DNA of 42,650 nt, taken from Gnetum montanum (Eukaryota > Streptophyta > Gnetopsida > Gnetales > Gnetaceae). Positions 21,428 to 33,625 of this stretch are shown piece by piece (position 1 is the stretch's first letter; each line of letters begins with the position of its first letter). The position numbers and the translations under genes are program-made. The stretch is taken from positions 1 through 42,650 of the forward strand of contig MNCI01018216.1 in assembly GCA_015680685.1 (NCBI GenBank), read 5' to 3'. Below the pieces are notes generated by a model. That model did not search any database. It saw only the letters and a program-made list of their open reading frames with translations, and had not been told where the DNA came from.

Positions 21428-24400
21428 TTAGCCATCAGCACGCAACTGCCTCTTAACGGATTTTATGTTAACGGCTGCGTAAGGGCGAGGAGGTTTACAG
21501 TTCGACTCCTCTACGCTGTCATCCGAAAATGGCAGGTCAGCCCAGGCTAAACCGTCAGTATTGTCATTGTTCTGTTCAGGGGCTTGGAGAGGAGGCTGAT
21601 CATTAGCCGTTTCAATCTCTGAACCCCACTCTTCCTCAATGTTACTAACGGTCCTGGGAGTGATCTCGTCGCCGCGTATGATAACCTCCCCCCCAGCGTA
21701 AGGCAGGTGTATCTCCTGATGGATGGGCGACGAGACCGCCCTCAGCTGGGCTAACCACGACCTCCCTAAGATCAAGTTGAAGCCTGGCATCTCCTCGACG
21801 ACTAGAAATGTGGCTTCTGTGGGGAATTGATTCCCCACCACAAACTCAATACGCACCGTCCCCTTGACTTGGACCCGTGCTCCATTGAATGATTTTACGC
21901 AAGCTGTCGTTGTGGGAGTGATCTGGTCGACCAAACCCAACCTATCCACGATGGGATAGGGAACGACGTTGGCGGCTGCACCATCATCCACATGCACCCT
22001 CCGGATCCGGTATTGGCCGACCCGAATGGTGATGAACATCGGCTCCGTTGTCACTTGACCTTTCTCCGGGTCATCTTTAACAGATTCGTCCAGAAAGGTC
22101 AATGAGGTGGGCTTGGTTTGTTCAGCTTCAGGAGAAAACATGATAGCGTGTATTACTTCCTCTTCGGCCGACAGGCTGGCATCCACTGGTATGGACGTCA
22201 ACATGCGTACCATAGCCTCGCGGTGTTCTCGAGAAGTCATCAAAAGATCGTACAAGCTCAGCGTTGTATTCTTTTGCTTGAGAGCTTGTTTGACCTGCGT
22301 GAACGCATCGAGGAGGTCCTTCTCCCGGTAGGTTGGTTTATCCCCCTTACTTTCCTCCATCTGGCCCAAGAGACGGATCTCTCGAGGCTGGGCGGTGTCA
22401 GAAGAGGGGTTGTTCGTCTTCCTACCGGAAGAAGGCTGCTGCGTTTCTGTGCCTTTGTCATGCTTCTGGGGCATGGTCATGGGCACAGAGGCCAGGGGCC
22501 TAGGCTTTGGGAAGCCAAGCGTAGAACTGTTTTCCTCCTTCCGCTTAGGAGGCGATGCCTGATGGTGTTGGTTGGAGGTCTGCCCCTGCGTGAGAGGAGC
22601 AGCTTGTGGTCGAGGCGCCCTAATGATGAACGGCGCTCTTCGTGTGGGCGCAGACGAAGCTACAGCTTGGGCTGTAGCGTGTGAATGAGGCCGCACCTGA
22701 GAAGGCGCCCGTATAATGAACGGCGGCCGTGAGATCCCACCTGCTGCCAAAAAAGTAGTTGCCCCCCTTTGTGAGCTAGCGGGCACACGCAAAACAAAAG
22801 GTTTCTTTGGTGGCCCTTTACGCTCACCGTCCGTACTTACCATAGTGATTGTAAAAGGATTGTAATTTGCGTTTAATGGATCCTTGTATACATGTAATGT
22901 CTGGTTTTCTGGACGTGTTAGGTTACTGCTGTCTAGCTTCAGATGACCTTCATCGATCATGCGTTGAATATCGTCTTTCAACGCCCAGCAGTAATCCGTG
23001 TCATGACCACACATCTGGTGGTAGTCACAGAAACGGTCCAGCCTGAAAGATCTCGGAACTGCCGGCTCGTTAGGCAAAGCTAAAGAGGGGGCCTTCAGCA
23101 ATTCACAGTTACGTCTGTGATGCTTCAGGGCCTCCTCGGACACCTTCTTAGGTTGAATGTGTCCTGCTGCCAACAGTTGTTTTAGCAGTTCCGAATGTTT
23201 CACTAGGAGAGCCACGTATTTTGAGCGGTCTTTACGCTCAAAATTCGGCTTTGGCTAGGGGGCCTGTTCAGGGGCAGCCGTGGCCTGGCTGGTACCGGCA
23301 CCAGCAGTGGCCTCAGGTGGTGTTGTTGCCGGAGCTTTCTTATTCTTGTTCTTGGCATTCTCAGTCAATACCGCTATAGTAGTGGTCGCTGCCTTACCTT
23401 TGTCCTTAGCCTTGTTGTGCGTGTTTCTGTAAGCGATGTATGCCAGGTCTTTGCTGGCCTCCGCAGCATCTTGGATGCTCCGGACCTGGGCGAAGGCCTG
23501 ACGTATGTCTCCAAGGGAAAGATAATACAGCTTGGACTTGATAAATTCGTTTACCTCTCCCTTGAATATGGCCAACAGATGGGAGTCCGCGATCGGGTCA
23601 CGGATCTCATTCAAGGTGGCATTCCAACGTTGTATGAACTTTTGAACTGACTCGAGCGGGTCCTGTTTCACCCCCATAAGCTGCTCCAATGTGACTTCCG
23701 GCTTCATGTTGTATCTGAAGCGGGTCACAAATTGGGTTAGCAGCTCTTCCAAGGTTGCAATGGAAGAGCGTGGGAGAGCTCTGTACCAGTCTAAAGCCTT
23801 CCCTGTCAACGACATCGCAAAGACTCTGACCAGAGTATGCGGCCACTGTTGCAACAACAAGGATTTAGATCTAAAGGTGGCAAGATGAGTGTTGGGATCC
23901 CCCTCCCCATTATACTTGGTAAAGTGCGGGAGGGACATCCCTGGCGGCAGCGACAAAATAGGGACCGCTGGATTAATCAGATCATCTTGATAGAAGTCCG
24001 TAATCTGGATGGTGTCAGATCCAGCGGTCTTGAGGCATCTGACCTCTTCGGTGAGCATCTGGATAAGCTGAAATGCTTGATCCAGACCTACTAACGGCGG
24101 GGGTTGTGTAGCAGGCGGAGGCAGTTGGACCGGTTGTGCAGCAGGCAGAGGGGGATGGACTAGTTGTGCAGCAGGCAGAGGAGGCTGGACCGGTTGGACA
24201 GCCCTCGGCCACTGGAATGCAGGAAGTGGTTGAGTAACAGGTGGTGCGGCAGGGATCCCTGCAGACTGGGGGGCCTGCGAAGGCCCCCACCCACCGGTTT
24301 GGGACGCGGGGTTAGTTGCAGCCTGCTACGGGGCATAATGATAGGTGTAGCAAGGAAGCACCCATGAAAATTGTGCCGCCAGTGCTGGCGGGAGCTGTGC

Positions 24401-25312
24401 ATTGTGAACTATATACGTTTGCTGTTCTGTTGTAGGGTTGGCCCAGTGACTCGTCGTAGGGTTAGCCCAGTGACTCATCGCAGGGTACTGGACAAAGGTT
24501 TGCGGAGGCACGGTTGCGGTATGCTACTGAGTTGGCGGGGGCGGGAATGCTTCGGGGCGAGTTGATGGTATAGTGTGAGTCTGCACGTGAGGGATGAAAT
24601 GGGGGACGGTGGCCACCGGGCCGACCACCGAAATGTTAATTATATGCTGCGACGGGATCACCCCCGCGTTATGCAGCAGCTGCATTTGCAACCCAGAGGG
24701 CTGCGCGTTTACCTGTTGCGACCCAGATGGCTGCATGTTGGTCTGAGGGGGAACAGGAATGTGCGTCTGTGTGGTCATGGCTGAGTCCAGAGAAGCAACC
24801 TCTCCATTGAAAGGGAACAACGGATTCATGTATGTGTGAGGCGTCAAAGTATGGAACGAATGTTCTGACATAGCCGCAAATTCATCCTCTGCTTCTGCTT
24901 CTTCCTCACGCTTGGGCACTACCACAGGTTGTGAGGCCTGGGCTCTAGCCATGATTAGCTGGGAGATCAGTTCGTTTTGGTGCTCGGTCAAGGGGATTAT
25001 ATCGTAGGCCGTTGGCTTGAAATCGTAACCCCCTCGATGGAGCACCTCAAAGTTTCGTTTTGCCTCAAGCTCGGCTCGGCTGAGAGCCAACCTCGCCTGG
25101 ATCTTGAAGCAAATGAAGTTGTAATCTTCAAGGGTTATGACCGCGAAGATAGGATCTTTCCCCTGAAGCCTTAATGAATGGCGCAAGGGTCCCTGAGGAT
25201 CGGTTGCACCTTGGGCTGGCCCTGTGGTCCCCATCGGGTTCACGGGGGCGACGCCCGGATCGACAGTGACCATGGCGGTTGTGGCTGTTGTGTTTGAATA
25301 GTAAGAATCCAT
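21428..25312 (-). pseudogene. gag-pro: Element B gag-protease
   Basis: One frame of 1295 codons starts at 25312, 244 nt after the LTR, and ends at a TAA at 21430-21428. It holds an N-terminal domain (HSLRLQGKDP, FKIQARLALS), a long Gln/Pro/Ala-rich region with PAAQPVQ-type repeats (about 24300-24060), and the gag core (SLTGKALDWYRALP near 23790; LYYLS near 23525). A Cys/His knuckle follows (FCDYHQMCGHDTDYCWAL near 23030-22983), and then a retropepsin-like protease with VDDGAAANV (near 21980) and LILGRSWLAQL. Only three premature stops interrupt it, all TAG (24526-24524, 24328-24326, 23257-23255). The first lies where A has a Gln codon. The frame ends before RT, as in A. Confidence 0.95.
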
Positions 25313-25531
25313 GGATCAATGATGAAAAATGACTGACAATCGAATCTGAAAGAAAGAAAGGTTGGCACACAGCACAAAAGGCTTTCTACCCTGCCGGATT
25401 TCAAAGAAATCGTCTTTGCGAGCGATCTACACCACACGATTGACCTTAGACCTCCCTAGAGGTATTACGTCTACGGCCTAGGGTATAGATCTCTAACAGG
25501 GTTACCCGAAATATTCGGATCGAAGCCTGAA

Positions 25532-25550
25532 GGCCCTCCTTCCAGCACCA
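25532..25550 (-). promoter_or_regulatory. Element B primer binding site
   Basis: On the - strand TGGTGCTGGAAGGAGGGCC starts 6 nt after the 5' LTR. It differs at two positions from the site in element A and has the same spacer length. Confidence 0.8.
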
Positions 25551-26356
25551 GAAAACTGTAACGACGAAAAACGTCGGCAGCTGGAAATACCGACCGAAAT
25601 TCCGTGTACATAGCTTTAACCACGGATCCACGCGAGGGCTAAGCTGGAAAAAAAATGAATCCGCGGTGCCCTGAACGGTCTTGTCGATCAGACAGGGACT
25701 TACGGGTCAGTAAAAGCGATGATGATTACGTGTTTTTAGCGTGCTGCGATTTGATGCGAGAGATCATAAAATGGGAGGAAAACGACGTAAGTGGATCGCT
25801 ACGAAGATAACGCCAAAACGCCGAAAAGATGCCGATCGAAAGAGAAAGGTGTAATTCGCAAAAAGCAAAGATCTATAGAATGTATGTATGTTGTTTTACG
25901 ATGGGAGAAAACCCCCAATAACTGGATACAAAAATGAGCACAAAACAACAAGAAAACTGTCTGGACAGAAATCCGATCTACCTCGTAGGCCAAAGCTTAG
26001 GTGCAGGAATGGTCAAGCTCTGAAGTCTGTCGATCTTTTGACCGATAGAACCTGCTAACTGGGCGAGATGACTCTGCAATTTCCGTTCTGCTTCTTTGCT
26101 CCAGGTAGATCTACTGTTAGGGCTCAGGCGTGCTGTGTTCTGTTCCTGCTAAAGGATGGTGTTTGCAGCGATTACCAAAAGGTTGCTCTTGTTTCTCTGT
26201 TCAAGGCGATAAGTGTTCCCTTGCTTAGAAAATGCTCTTGTCCTCTTGCTCTGCTGCCCACAAAAACGATAAGTGCTCTGGTGCTCTGGTTTGTTAACTT
26301 GTCTCTTTTTTTTGCTTACTTTTGAATCCCCCCTTTTGTATATGTGTCAGCCAGGG

Positions 26357-26364
26357 TATTTATA
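26357..26364 (-). promoter_or_regulatory. TATA box of element B 5' LTR
   Basis: On the - strand this reads TATAAATA, downstream of the hairpin array (U3) and upstream of gag. It is missing from the 3' LTR as assembled, in the portion lost next to the Ns. Confidence 0.6.
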
Positions 26365-26588
26365 GGCCGCGACACGTGCAACCCTAATGATGTGGGCCCG
26401 AATGTCGCGGATCCTATTAACGTGACTTTTTTAAGTTGAACTACGACTACGCACAACACGCTCGTTTGCGTGTTGTGCGTGTAAAGAGCAGGTCCATGCT
26501 AGGCATGTCCCGGCTGCATTTGCACTCATCCGCGTTGTGTTGCTTGTATGAGCGCAATCTTGGTGTAACAACATGCGCTCAGGATTGT

Positions 26589-27145
26589 TTTACGCTCATC
26601 ACGCAACTGTGCGTGACGCAGCGTAAATGTAACATACACTCTCCACGCAACTGCGTGCGGTGCAGTGTACTCAAAGTGCAACTTACGCTCATCATGCAGC
26701 TGTGCGTGACGAAGCGTAATGAGCGCGTGCTTGCATTCTGACTTACGCACGAGCACGCATCTCCGCGTAACACGCATAAAAATTAGTTGTTTAGGTGCTG
26801 CGAGAACAAGTGCCAACCCGTCGTGTTTCTCTGGATTTTTCTTTTAATTGTCCTGGAGCTTATTACGCTCATCACGTTGTCGTGCGTGATGGAGCGTAAA
26901 CTTGTCCTTAGACAAATCCGGGGCGTGTTCAATTGTCTTGGAGCTTATCACGCTCATCACGCTGTCGTGCGTGATGGAGCGTAAACTTGACCTTAGACAA
27001 AGTCGTCTTTCACTGTCTCGGAGGCTATTACGCTCATCACGCTGTCGTGCGTGACAGAGCGTAAACTTGTCCTTAAACAGATTTTGACCTTAACTGTCTT
27101 GGAGCCTATCACGCTCATTACGCTGCCGTGCGTGATAGAGCGTAA
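26589..27145. repeat. Hairpin array in the U3 region of the element B LTR
   Basis: Six inverted repeats, each about 37 nt, share the pattern TTACGCTCATCACGC, a short loop, GCGTGAYGNAGCGTAA. They lie near 26589, 26682, 26863, 26947, 27028 and 27108. The last four are spaced about 80 nt apart with a common TTGGAGC...TAAACTTGTCCTTAG context. The 3' LTR repeats the array at about 10280-10835. Confidence 0.85.
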
Positions 27146-27236
27146 ACTTGTCCTTAGCAGATTTGAGGCGCGTTCTCGCTCAAATTACGAATCTTCGCCT
27201 GAGGTCGACCCGTAATTTTCACGGTATTTCAGATAG

Positions 27237-29248
27237 CTGGTCTCGTTCTTGTTGCACCCAGACCCCATTCCTTTGGATAACTAAAAATTAGGCAAAACGC
27301 CAAAGACAAGCTATGAAGAAGGTGAAATGCACGTTGAAATGAGAATCAAGCTTCTAGCAAAGCCTGATCATTTCAGTGCGTAACCCCTTAGCAAAGTAGC
27401 TTGCCCAGTCAAACTGGGTCCCTTCCTCCATAACCTCCCGCATGATATAGGTCTGTTCTATGGTAAAGAACCTCCCCTGCGAGAGTGTCTTGGGGAAAGC
27501 TTGGGCCCGGAATAAGGGATAAATCATCTTGGTGATATCTACTTTGATATTCTTACAAGGGATCCCCTTAGCCTCCTCTTGGCCCCTAGCCACTCCTCCG
27601 CCACTCCTGACAAGAGAGGCTCCTCTTCGCCTTTTCCTCTATGGGAAGGCCGTCAGAGGGGACGCCGAAAAGGTCTGCAAAATGCTGAGCATCAATATCA
27701 AAATTTACACGCATGTGCAAAAGTGCTCAGTCCTTTCGCTGAAGGAGTTGACCAGGGTTAACATTTGACTGGCAGGGACATTAGGGGTTACGACCAAAAA
27801 TAAGTGCATTAGCCTTGCTTCCCGTAGCTTGGTAACCAATGCAACCGGGGCCGAGCCAGCATTGTGCCTCCTTGATGTCTCCATAGTGGAAGAGGAGGGT
27901 ATTCGCCTCGTGGCCAGAAATTGTAAGGGTAATCTCTCGGGATTCCCTGACTGAACAATGCAAGACACATGTCAAAAAACACTATTGTGCAACATTCACG
28001 ATTCACAATTACGCTATGCAATAATAGAATATACAGTAACTTTACTAGGTCCAAATGGCAAAGAAAATGGAGGAAGTTTCCTCTGCACGTCTGCAACGGT
28101 AAGGAGCGAATCCAAAGCCCATTATTCATGTAACCACCTGAGATTTTGGCAATTCTAGAAAGCATCAGCATAACGGGTGGGGTACTCATGAATGTCGAAG
28201 GTTTGCCCCATTACACCAGCACATATGTTGCTAGTCGAGGTAAATGCCTTTATCACCGTTTCGGTCCAAGTTAATGTATCATTATCACCTACTAATTTGT
28301 TCTCATTGATAAAAAAACCTATATCATATGACATATTCTTATCTTATGCTTTACAAATCTAGACAATAGACACATAATGACTATACCGCCAACAAAAACA
28401 ACTTACCCACCTGAATAATACATTGTGCCTAGTGGGTTCTAGAAGTAAGTCGAGACATGACGGGCCACGAACAAAGTATTGTATGCATGGTAACAGCTAA
28501 ACTGGGCCATTTCCCAGATCCAACTTAAGCACCTCAAACCTCTGGCGCTAAGTTCGCGGTCCTGGGGACAACCAGTATCGATAGCCCCGTCCGTCAAGAA
28601 AGCCAGGATTCTCTACATGGAACCCACTAATAGGTGTTCCAAAATGGCTCCAACAATATCTCCTGATAGGTGTGACCATACAATAATGCTATAGTTATGT
28701 AGTAAAAACTGCAAAAACTCCAGCGCACCCCTTCTAAACCATATGGCCCTCCCATGCAACCGAGTCTGTGGGGGAGGAACATTAGGTACGATCGGGTTTA
28801 TGCAGCATAAAACCCTGACTATATCCAATATGATTAAGATGGGTCTTAACATGATATTGTACAGAGAGAATAATAAGCACATCAATTTCTAGATTTAGAT
28901 TTACATGCTTACCATACAGAAAATCTACGAATTACGCTTAACTATTCATGCCGAAATCACCTAAACCCTTGCAACAGTGCAAGGTTTATCCCTGACAACA
29001 ACGATAGACGCAATCCAATTTAACCCTCGTTTTAACACGAGGTCTATAGTCTAAAACTCTAATTTGCGCAGACGACGCTACAAGAATAAACACTGCAAAA
29101 GCAACACGAATAAGCGAGGGATGGCGTACCGATTCAAGGGCGTAGGGTCTCTTACTTCGACCACTACCTGCGAAGTACGCTGCAGGCTCCCTTACACCTC
29201 ATCAATCTTGGCCAATTTCGCATTCTTTCCTCTTACTTTCGGTGCCAT
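27237..29248 (-). pseudogene. Antisense accessory gene of element A, 5' part (exons 1 to 4)
   Basis: On the - strand, exon 1 is 29248-29130 (119 nt, as in B; starts MAPKVRGKNAKLAK). Exon 2 is 28856-28407 (450 nt, as in B), exon 3 is 28318-28046 (273 nt; 275 in B), and exon 4 is 27950-27237, continuing at 9405 beyond element B. The HAD-like segment is recognisable (LIILDI, VPPPQTR, IIVWSH). Damage includes stops in exons 1 and 3, and loss of the exon 2 acceptor, which reads AA instead of AG at 28858-28857. The antisense promoter region upstream (29250-29560) is recognisable but its TATA box is degraded. Confidence 0.75.
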
Positions 29249-29249
29249 T

Positions 29250-29664
29250 GTCGTAGTCCTAACGCCTTTACACTTTCACACCTTCACGCCTCTACAAACA
29301 ACGTGCTCAAACCTTCTTTTCGTCCTCCTTTCTCTCTGCAATAGCTCAAAATTCAAATTCACGATAGCAAACAACCTATTCTCGATGAAAAATGCTTATC
29401 TATATGCGAAATTAACCGACTTGGTGTCGGCTTTCAGTGGAACTTTCCTAAATGCTGGTATCACTATAATACGGAACCCGAAAATCAAGGCATTAATATG
29501 GTGGATATCGCATGCGCCATTGTCTAAAATGACGTTAAACTACCACACCTTATCGCCTCGTAATCAGGTAGCATTAATCATAGGCTATTCACAATATTCA
29601 AAATTTAGTTAGCTTTTCACGCTCGACAACACCACATCACATTTTCTCCAAATCATTTACACAT
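29250..29664. promoter_or_regulatory. Divergent region between the antisense gene and pol of element A
   Basis: This aligns with 15968-16397 of element B. It includes one isolated copy of the recurrent motif (complement of GTTTAACGTCATTT, at 29521-29543). At its end is the pol splice-acceptor-like ATTTTGCAG (29671-29679), in the same place as in B. Confidence 0.5.
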
Positions 29665-32600
29665 TTGACGATTTTGCAGGATGGTTGGCAAATGGACGCA
29701 ACGTTTTCAGCACCCCTGACTTTAACAGGCCCATACGGGAGATTAGTTAGGCAATTCGATCTTACACTAGTAGAAATTAACCCTTCCCTCAATGACGTAA
29801 CCATAGCTATGTCGGAAACGTCCCCAGAATGGCCAGAACAATCGGCACGCACGCTAAACCTGGAGGCTGAAGACATAACCGAAGACCCCCTTAGCGAGGT
29901 TTCTGTTGTTACGCATGAGGGTGAGGCTAAAACTCTTAAAGTTAGTTCTCTACTAGACCAAAAAATGCATGACTCTATAAAGCAGGTCCTCCAGGACAAC
30001 ATCACGGTATTTGCATGGTCATACATAGATATGCCAGGACTAGATCCCAGGTTAATTCAGCATAACATAATGCATATCAAAGCAATTAAGCAAAAAGCAT
30101 GAAAAATCAAACCAGAGATTGTGCTAGCAGTGCATCAGGAGATCACCAAACTGTATCAGGTTGGTTTCATCTGCGCGGTCGATTACTCGGATTGGGTATC
30201 TAACATTGTAGTTGTCCCAAAGAAGACCAGAAACATATGCATCTGTATAGACTTCCGAGATTTAAACAAGGCCACAATCAAGGATAACTTCCCGCTACCG
30301 AGTATCGACCAACTAGCCGATACAATAGCTGGGCATGCACTTCTATCCTTCATGGATGGCTTTTCAGGCTATAATCAGATTCACATCAACCTAGAACATC
30401 AACTGACCAAAACATTCATGACGCCCTGGGGCACCTTTTGCTAGACCATGATGCCTTTCGGTTTGAAAAATGCTGGAACGATGTATCAATGGGCCATGAC
30501 TTACATATTTAGTGATTACCTCTTAGGAAGACTGAATGATTATGTTGATGACATAGCTATTAAATCTATGAAATCAGAACATCATTCAGAGGACTTGGAG
30601 TTAGTCCTTAAAAGATGCTCCAAATACGACCTCCAGCTCAACCCAAAGAAGTGCGTATTCGGAGTCAAAACCGGATGCATGCTAGGGTTTGTGGTGTCAG
30701 AAATCGGCATACGAGTAGACCCTAATAAGGTCAAAGCTATTGTCGAGTTAACGCCTCCCACAGACCTCAAACAATTACGCGGGTTACAAGGACGATTACA
30801 GTTTATCAGACGGTTCATCTCAAGATTAACCGACAAATTACAGCCTATGCAACATTTGCTAAAAAATGGGGTTAATTTCGAATGGACGGACGATTGTCAG
30901 CGTGCATTTGATAGCCTAAAACAGGAACTTCAACACTTGCCAATAGTATTCCCGTTGCAAAGGGATCAACCATTTTATATCTACCTCGCAACTTTAGACA
31001 TAGCCTTAGCTGGATTACTCTGTCAAAGGAGAGATGATGGGTCGGAATCTACTACTTGAGTCATGCTCTATGTGCATATGAAATGAGGTACAACGAAGTA
31101 GAGCGTAACTGCTTAGCATTAGTATTTACGCTCAAGAAGTGTAGGCATTATCTTTTCCGTAGCCAAGTCAACATCATCTGTAAAAATAATATTCTTAGGG
31201 CCATTACGCACAACTTATACGAAAGTAGCAAAATAGCTCGTTGGAAGGCTATCACGACATAATTCGATCTGCATTACATTGGCCAATCTTCTATGAAAGG
31301 CCAAGTGATAGCCGACCAATTAATAACATCACCTATTGACATTCATGCAACCATAGAGCCTGAGTTTCCGGATGAACATGTACATAGCTTAAGCCCTGTT
31401 CTGACAAGTCCTGAAGCAACATTATACTTCGACGGAGCTTCAACCGTTAGAAGTGGTAGTGCTACCACAGTCATTACTCTATCACCTAAGGATGTGCATT
31501 TTCATGCTTATGGCTTGACCTTCCCCTGTACGAACAATGTGGCAGAGTATGAGGGGCTTCTCAGGGGATTACTAACTGTCAGCAAACTCGATTTTTGACA
31601 CCTGGCGATTAGGGGTGATTCGATGCTCGTCATCAATCAGAACACAGGAGTCTATGCCTGCAAGGCTATACATTTACAGCCCTACTATGATATGGCTAAA
31701 GATCTTCTAAAGCAGTTCACAACCATCGATGCCCAACATGTGCCATGAAATGATAACACACTGGCCGATGCACTGGCTACCCTGGACTTAAACATGCCAT
31801 CACATTTATTTGACACTTGTCCTACTTTAATAACAGATTGTACAGGTCTCATCATTCAGGCGATTCAAATATCTTCGCTTCTCGAGGATAGCATGCCAGA
31901 ATGGTATGACAACATCAAAACTTACCTCTTGCAAGGCGAGTTACCGCACGAATTGACACACGCGCAGAAAGATGCAATTCGCAAGCGAGCTAGGTAGTAC
32001 ATCGTCATAGAAGACAGTACTCTTTGTAGATGCTCTTTTGATGGTGTGCTGCTTACTTGCGTCAACAAAGACTAACACAACGTATAGTTGATGAGGTCCA
32101 TGAAGGATTATGCGGAGGACATGTAGCACCACGGGCTATGGCTTTAAAAATCCATCGCTTAGGGTATTACTGGCCATACATGGAAAAAGATTGTCTAACA
32201 AAGGTCAAAACTTGCGACACGTGTCAGCGTTACGCAAATCTTATACACGTGTCGCCCACAGAGTTACATACGACTCAGATAACATGGCGATTTCAATGAT
32301 GGGGACTAGACATCATAGGTTCCATCACACTGAAGTCTTCCACAAGTCATAGCTTCATAATTACCGCTACTGAGTACTTCATGAAGTGGGTGGAAGCTAT
32401 TTGCCATTTCATCTTAGACAACATTGTAACCAGATTCGGTCTCCCGATGACTATCGTGACCGATAACGGGCCACAGTTTAGTAGTACGGAAACCAAATCC
32501 TTCTGTGATAGCCTTGGCATTAAACAATCTTTTTCCTCGCCCCATTACCCATAAGTGAATGGTCAAGCTAAAGCCATGAATAAAGTCATTATCAACCTGC

Positions 32601-33112
32601 TCAAGAAAATGCTTGATAGCAACAAGAGACGGTGACATGAAAAGATCCTCTATGTGCTATGGGCATATCGTACTACATGCAAAACATCTACAGATAGTAC
32701 ACCCTATAGCCTAGTCTATGGATCTGAGGTGGTGCTGCCCCTTGAATTACAGGTTCCTTCTCTGTGGATGGTCCTCTCCATGATTATAAATGAGGCTCAA
32801 CACACCGAGTCTCAGATCATGGATTTGGATTCAGTCAAGGAGAAACGAATACAGATGCTTAATACCATCGAAAAGTATCAAGATAAGTAGAGGCAAAAGC
32901 ACCGTCACAATCTTCAACAACGTTTGATCAAGAAGGGAGATTTAGTTCTCAAGGCCATTTGCGAACCAATAGGCAAGTTCTCTGCAAACTGGGAGGGCCC
33001 TTTCTTGGTAGCTGATGCGTATAGCAACGGAGCATTCAAGTTCGAAGATGTTGACGGCAACGAGTTACCAAATCCTATTAATCATATATATCTGAAGTGG
33101 TACTACATATAG
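29665..33112 (+). pseudogene. pol: Element A pol: RT, dual RNase H, integrase, broken
   Basis: The same domain order as in B is present on the + strand. RT shows DFRDLNKATIKDNFPLPS and the YVDD box (near 30541), and the first RNase H follows (SHALCAYEMRYNEVERNC). The archaeal-type RNase H (FDGAS, NNVAEYEGLLRG, IRGDSMLVIN) and integrase (HEGLCGGHV, TDNGPQFSS, WEGPFLV near 32992) complete it. Damage is heavier than in B. There are stops at 30100 (TGA), 30442 (TAG), 31260 (TAA), 32297 (TGA) and others. A small deletion near 31035 shifts the frame, and about 30 bp of the integrase core are missing near 32400. Confidence 0.94.
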
Positions 33113-33159
33113 TTGCATCTCTAGTGTGAACATCAGGTATGGCCATTATCATTCACTAC

Positions 33160-33625
33160 AACGCTAAACTGGCAACAAACGTCTGCTACGATGAAAAACT
33201 GGCATTCCTTTCACGCATCCGCCACGACGCTAAACTGGCACTGACCGTCCGCTATGACGTAAAACTAGTAAGTTGCAACCGTCTGCTATGATGTAAAACT
33301 AGCACTATTGTACAGGTCCACCAAGACAAAAAATTAGCATCTTTTGCACGCGTCCGCCACGACGCTAAACTGACATCGGCTGTCCGCCATGACATAAAAC
33401 TGGCAAAGGTAAGAAACCGTCTGCTGAGATGTAAAACCATCACAGATTTGTCCTTGGGTCATGACATGAAACTGACGTCCACAACATGGTCTATTGAGAC
33501 CATAAATCAACTTATCCATCATCCGCTACGACGTAAAACTAGCATTTCTCGGTCCACCCAGACTTTAAACTGGGACCATGGTCTGCTGAGACTTAAAACC
33601 AGCAACGACAGTCTACTAGGACTTA
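33160..33625 (-). repeat. Spaced 20-nt motif array in the 3' UTR of element A
   Basis: More than ten copies of the complement of the AGTTTTACGTCGTAGCGGAC-type motif (seen here as GTCCGCCACGACGCTAAACT and variants) sit at irregular spacing after the integrase stop. They match the array in element B, with the same orientation relative to pol. Confidence 0.85.

Larger units (their letters stand above)
9406..27231 (-). mobile_element. Element B: giant Ty3/gypsy (Tat/Ogre-type) LTR retrotransposon nested in element A
   Basis: The element lies on the - strand, with its 5' LTR at 25557-27231 and its 3' LTR at 9406-10921. It is flanked by the target duplication GATAG (9401-9405 and 27232-27236). The order on its sense strand is LTR, primer binding site, gag-pro, eight-copy motif array, antisense gene (+ strand of the window), RT-RNase H-aRNase H-integrase, motif array, polypurine tract, LTR. 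It is the same family as A: the LTR ends, gag, protease, pol and antisense gene all align. Gag-pro and pol each stay in one frame with no frameshift, and are spoiled only by premature stops. It inserted into exon 4 of the antisense gene of A, so it is the younger copy. Confidence 0.96.
25557..27231 (-). repeat. Element B 5' LTR
   Basis: This 1675-bp LTR is the complete version. It is followed on the right by GATAG, matching the 5 bases left of the 3' LTR. It contains a TATA box, a perfect 13-bp-stem inverted repeat (about 26448-26480) and six TTACGC-type hairpins. Apart from the rearranged patch it aligns closely with 9406-10921. Confidence 0.96.

Noticed and set aside
22118-22684. 188-codon + strand frame inside gag-pro of element B
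   Set aside because: It is a shadow on the opposite strand of a well-supported gag-pro frame.
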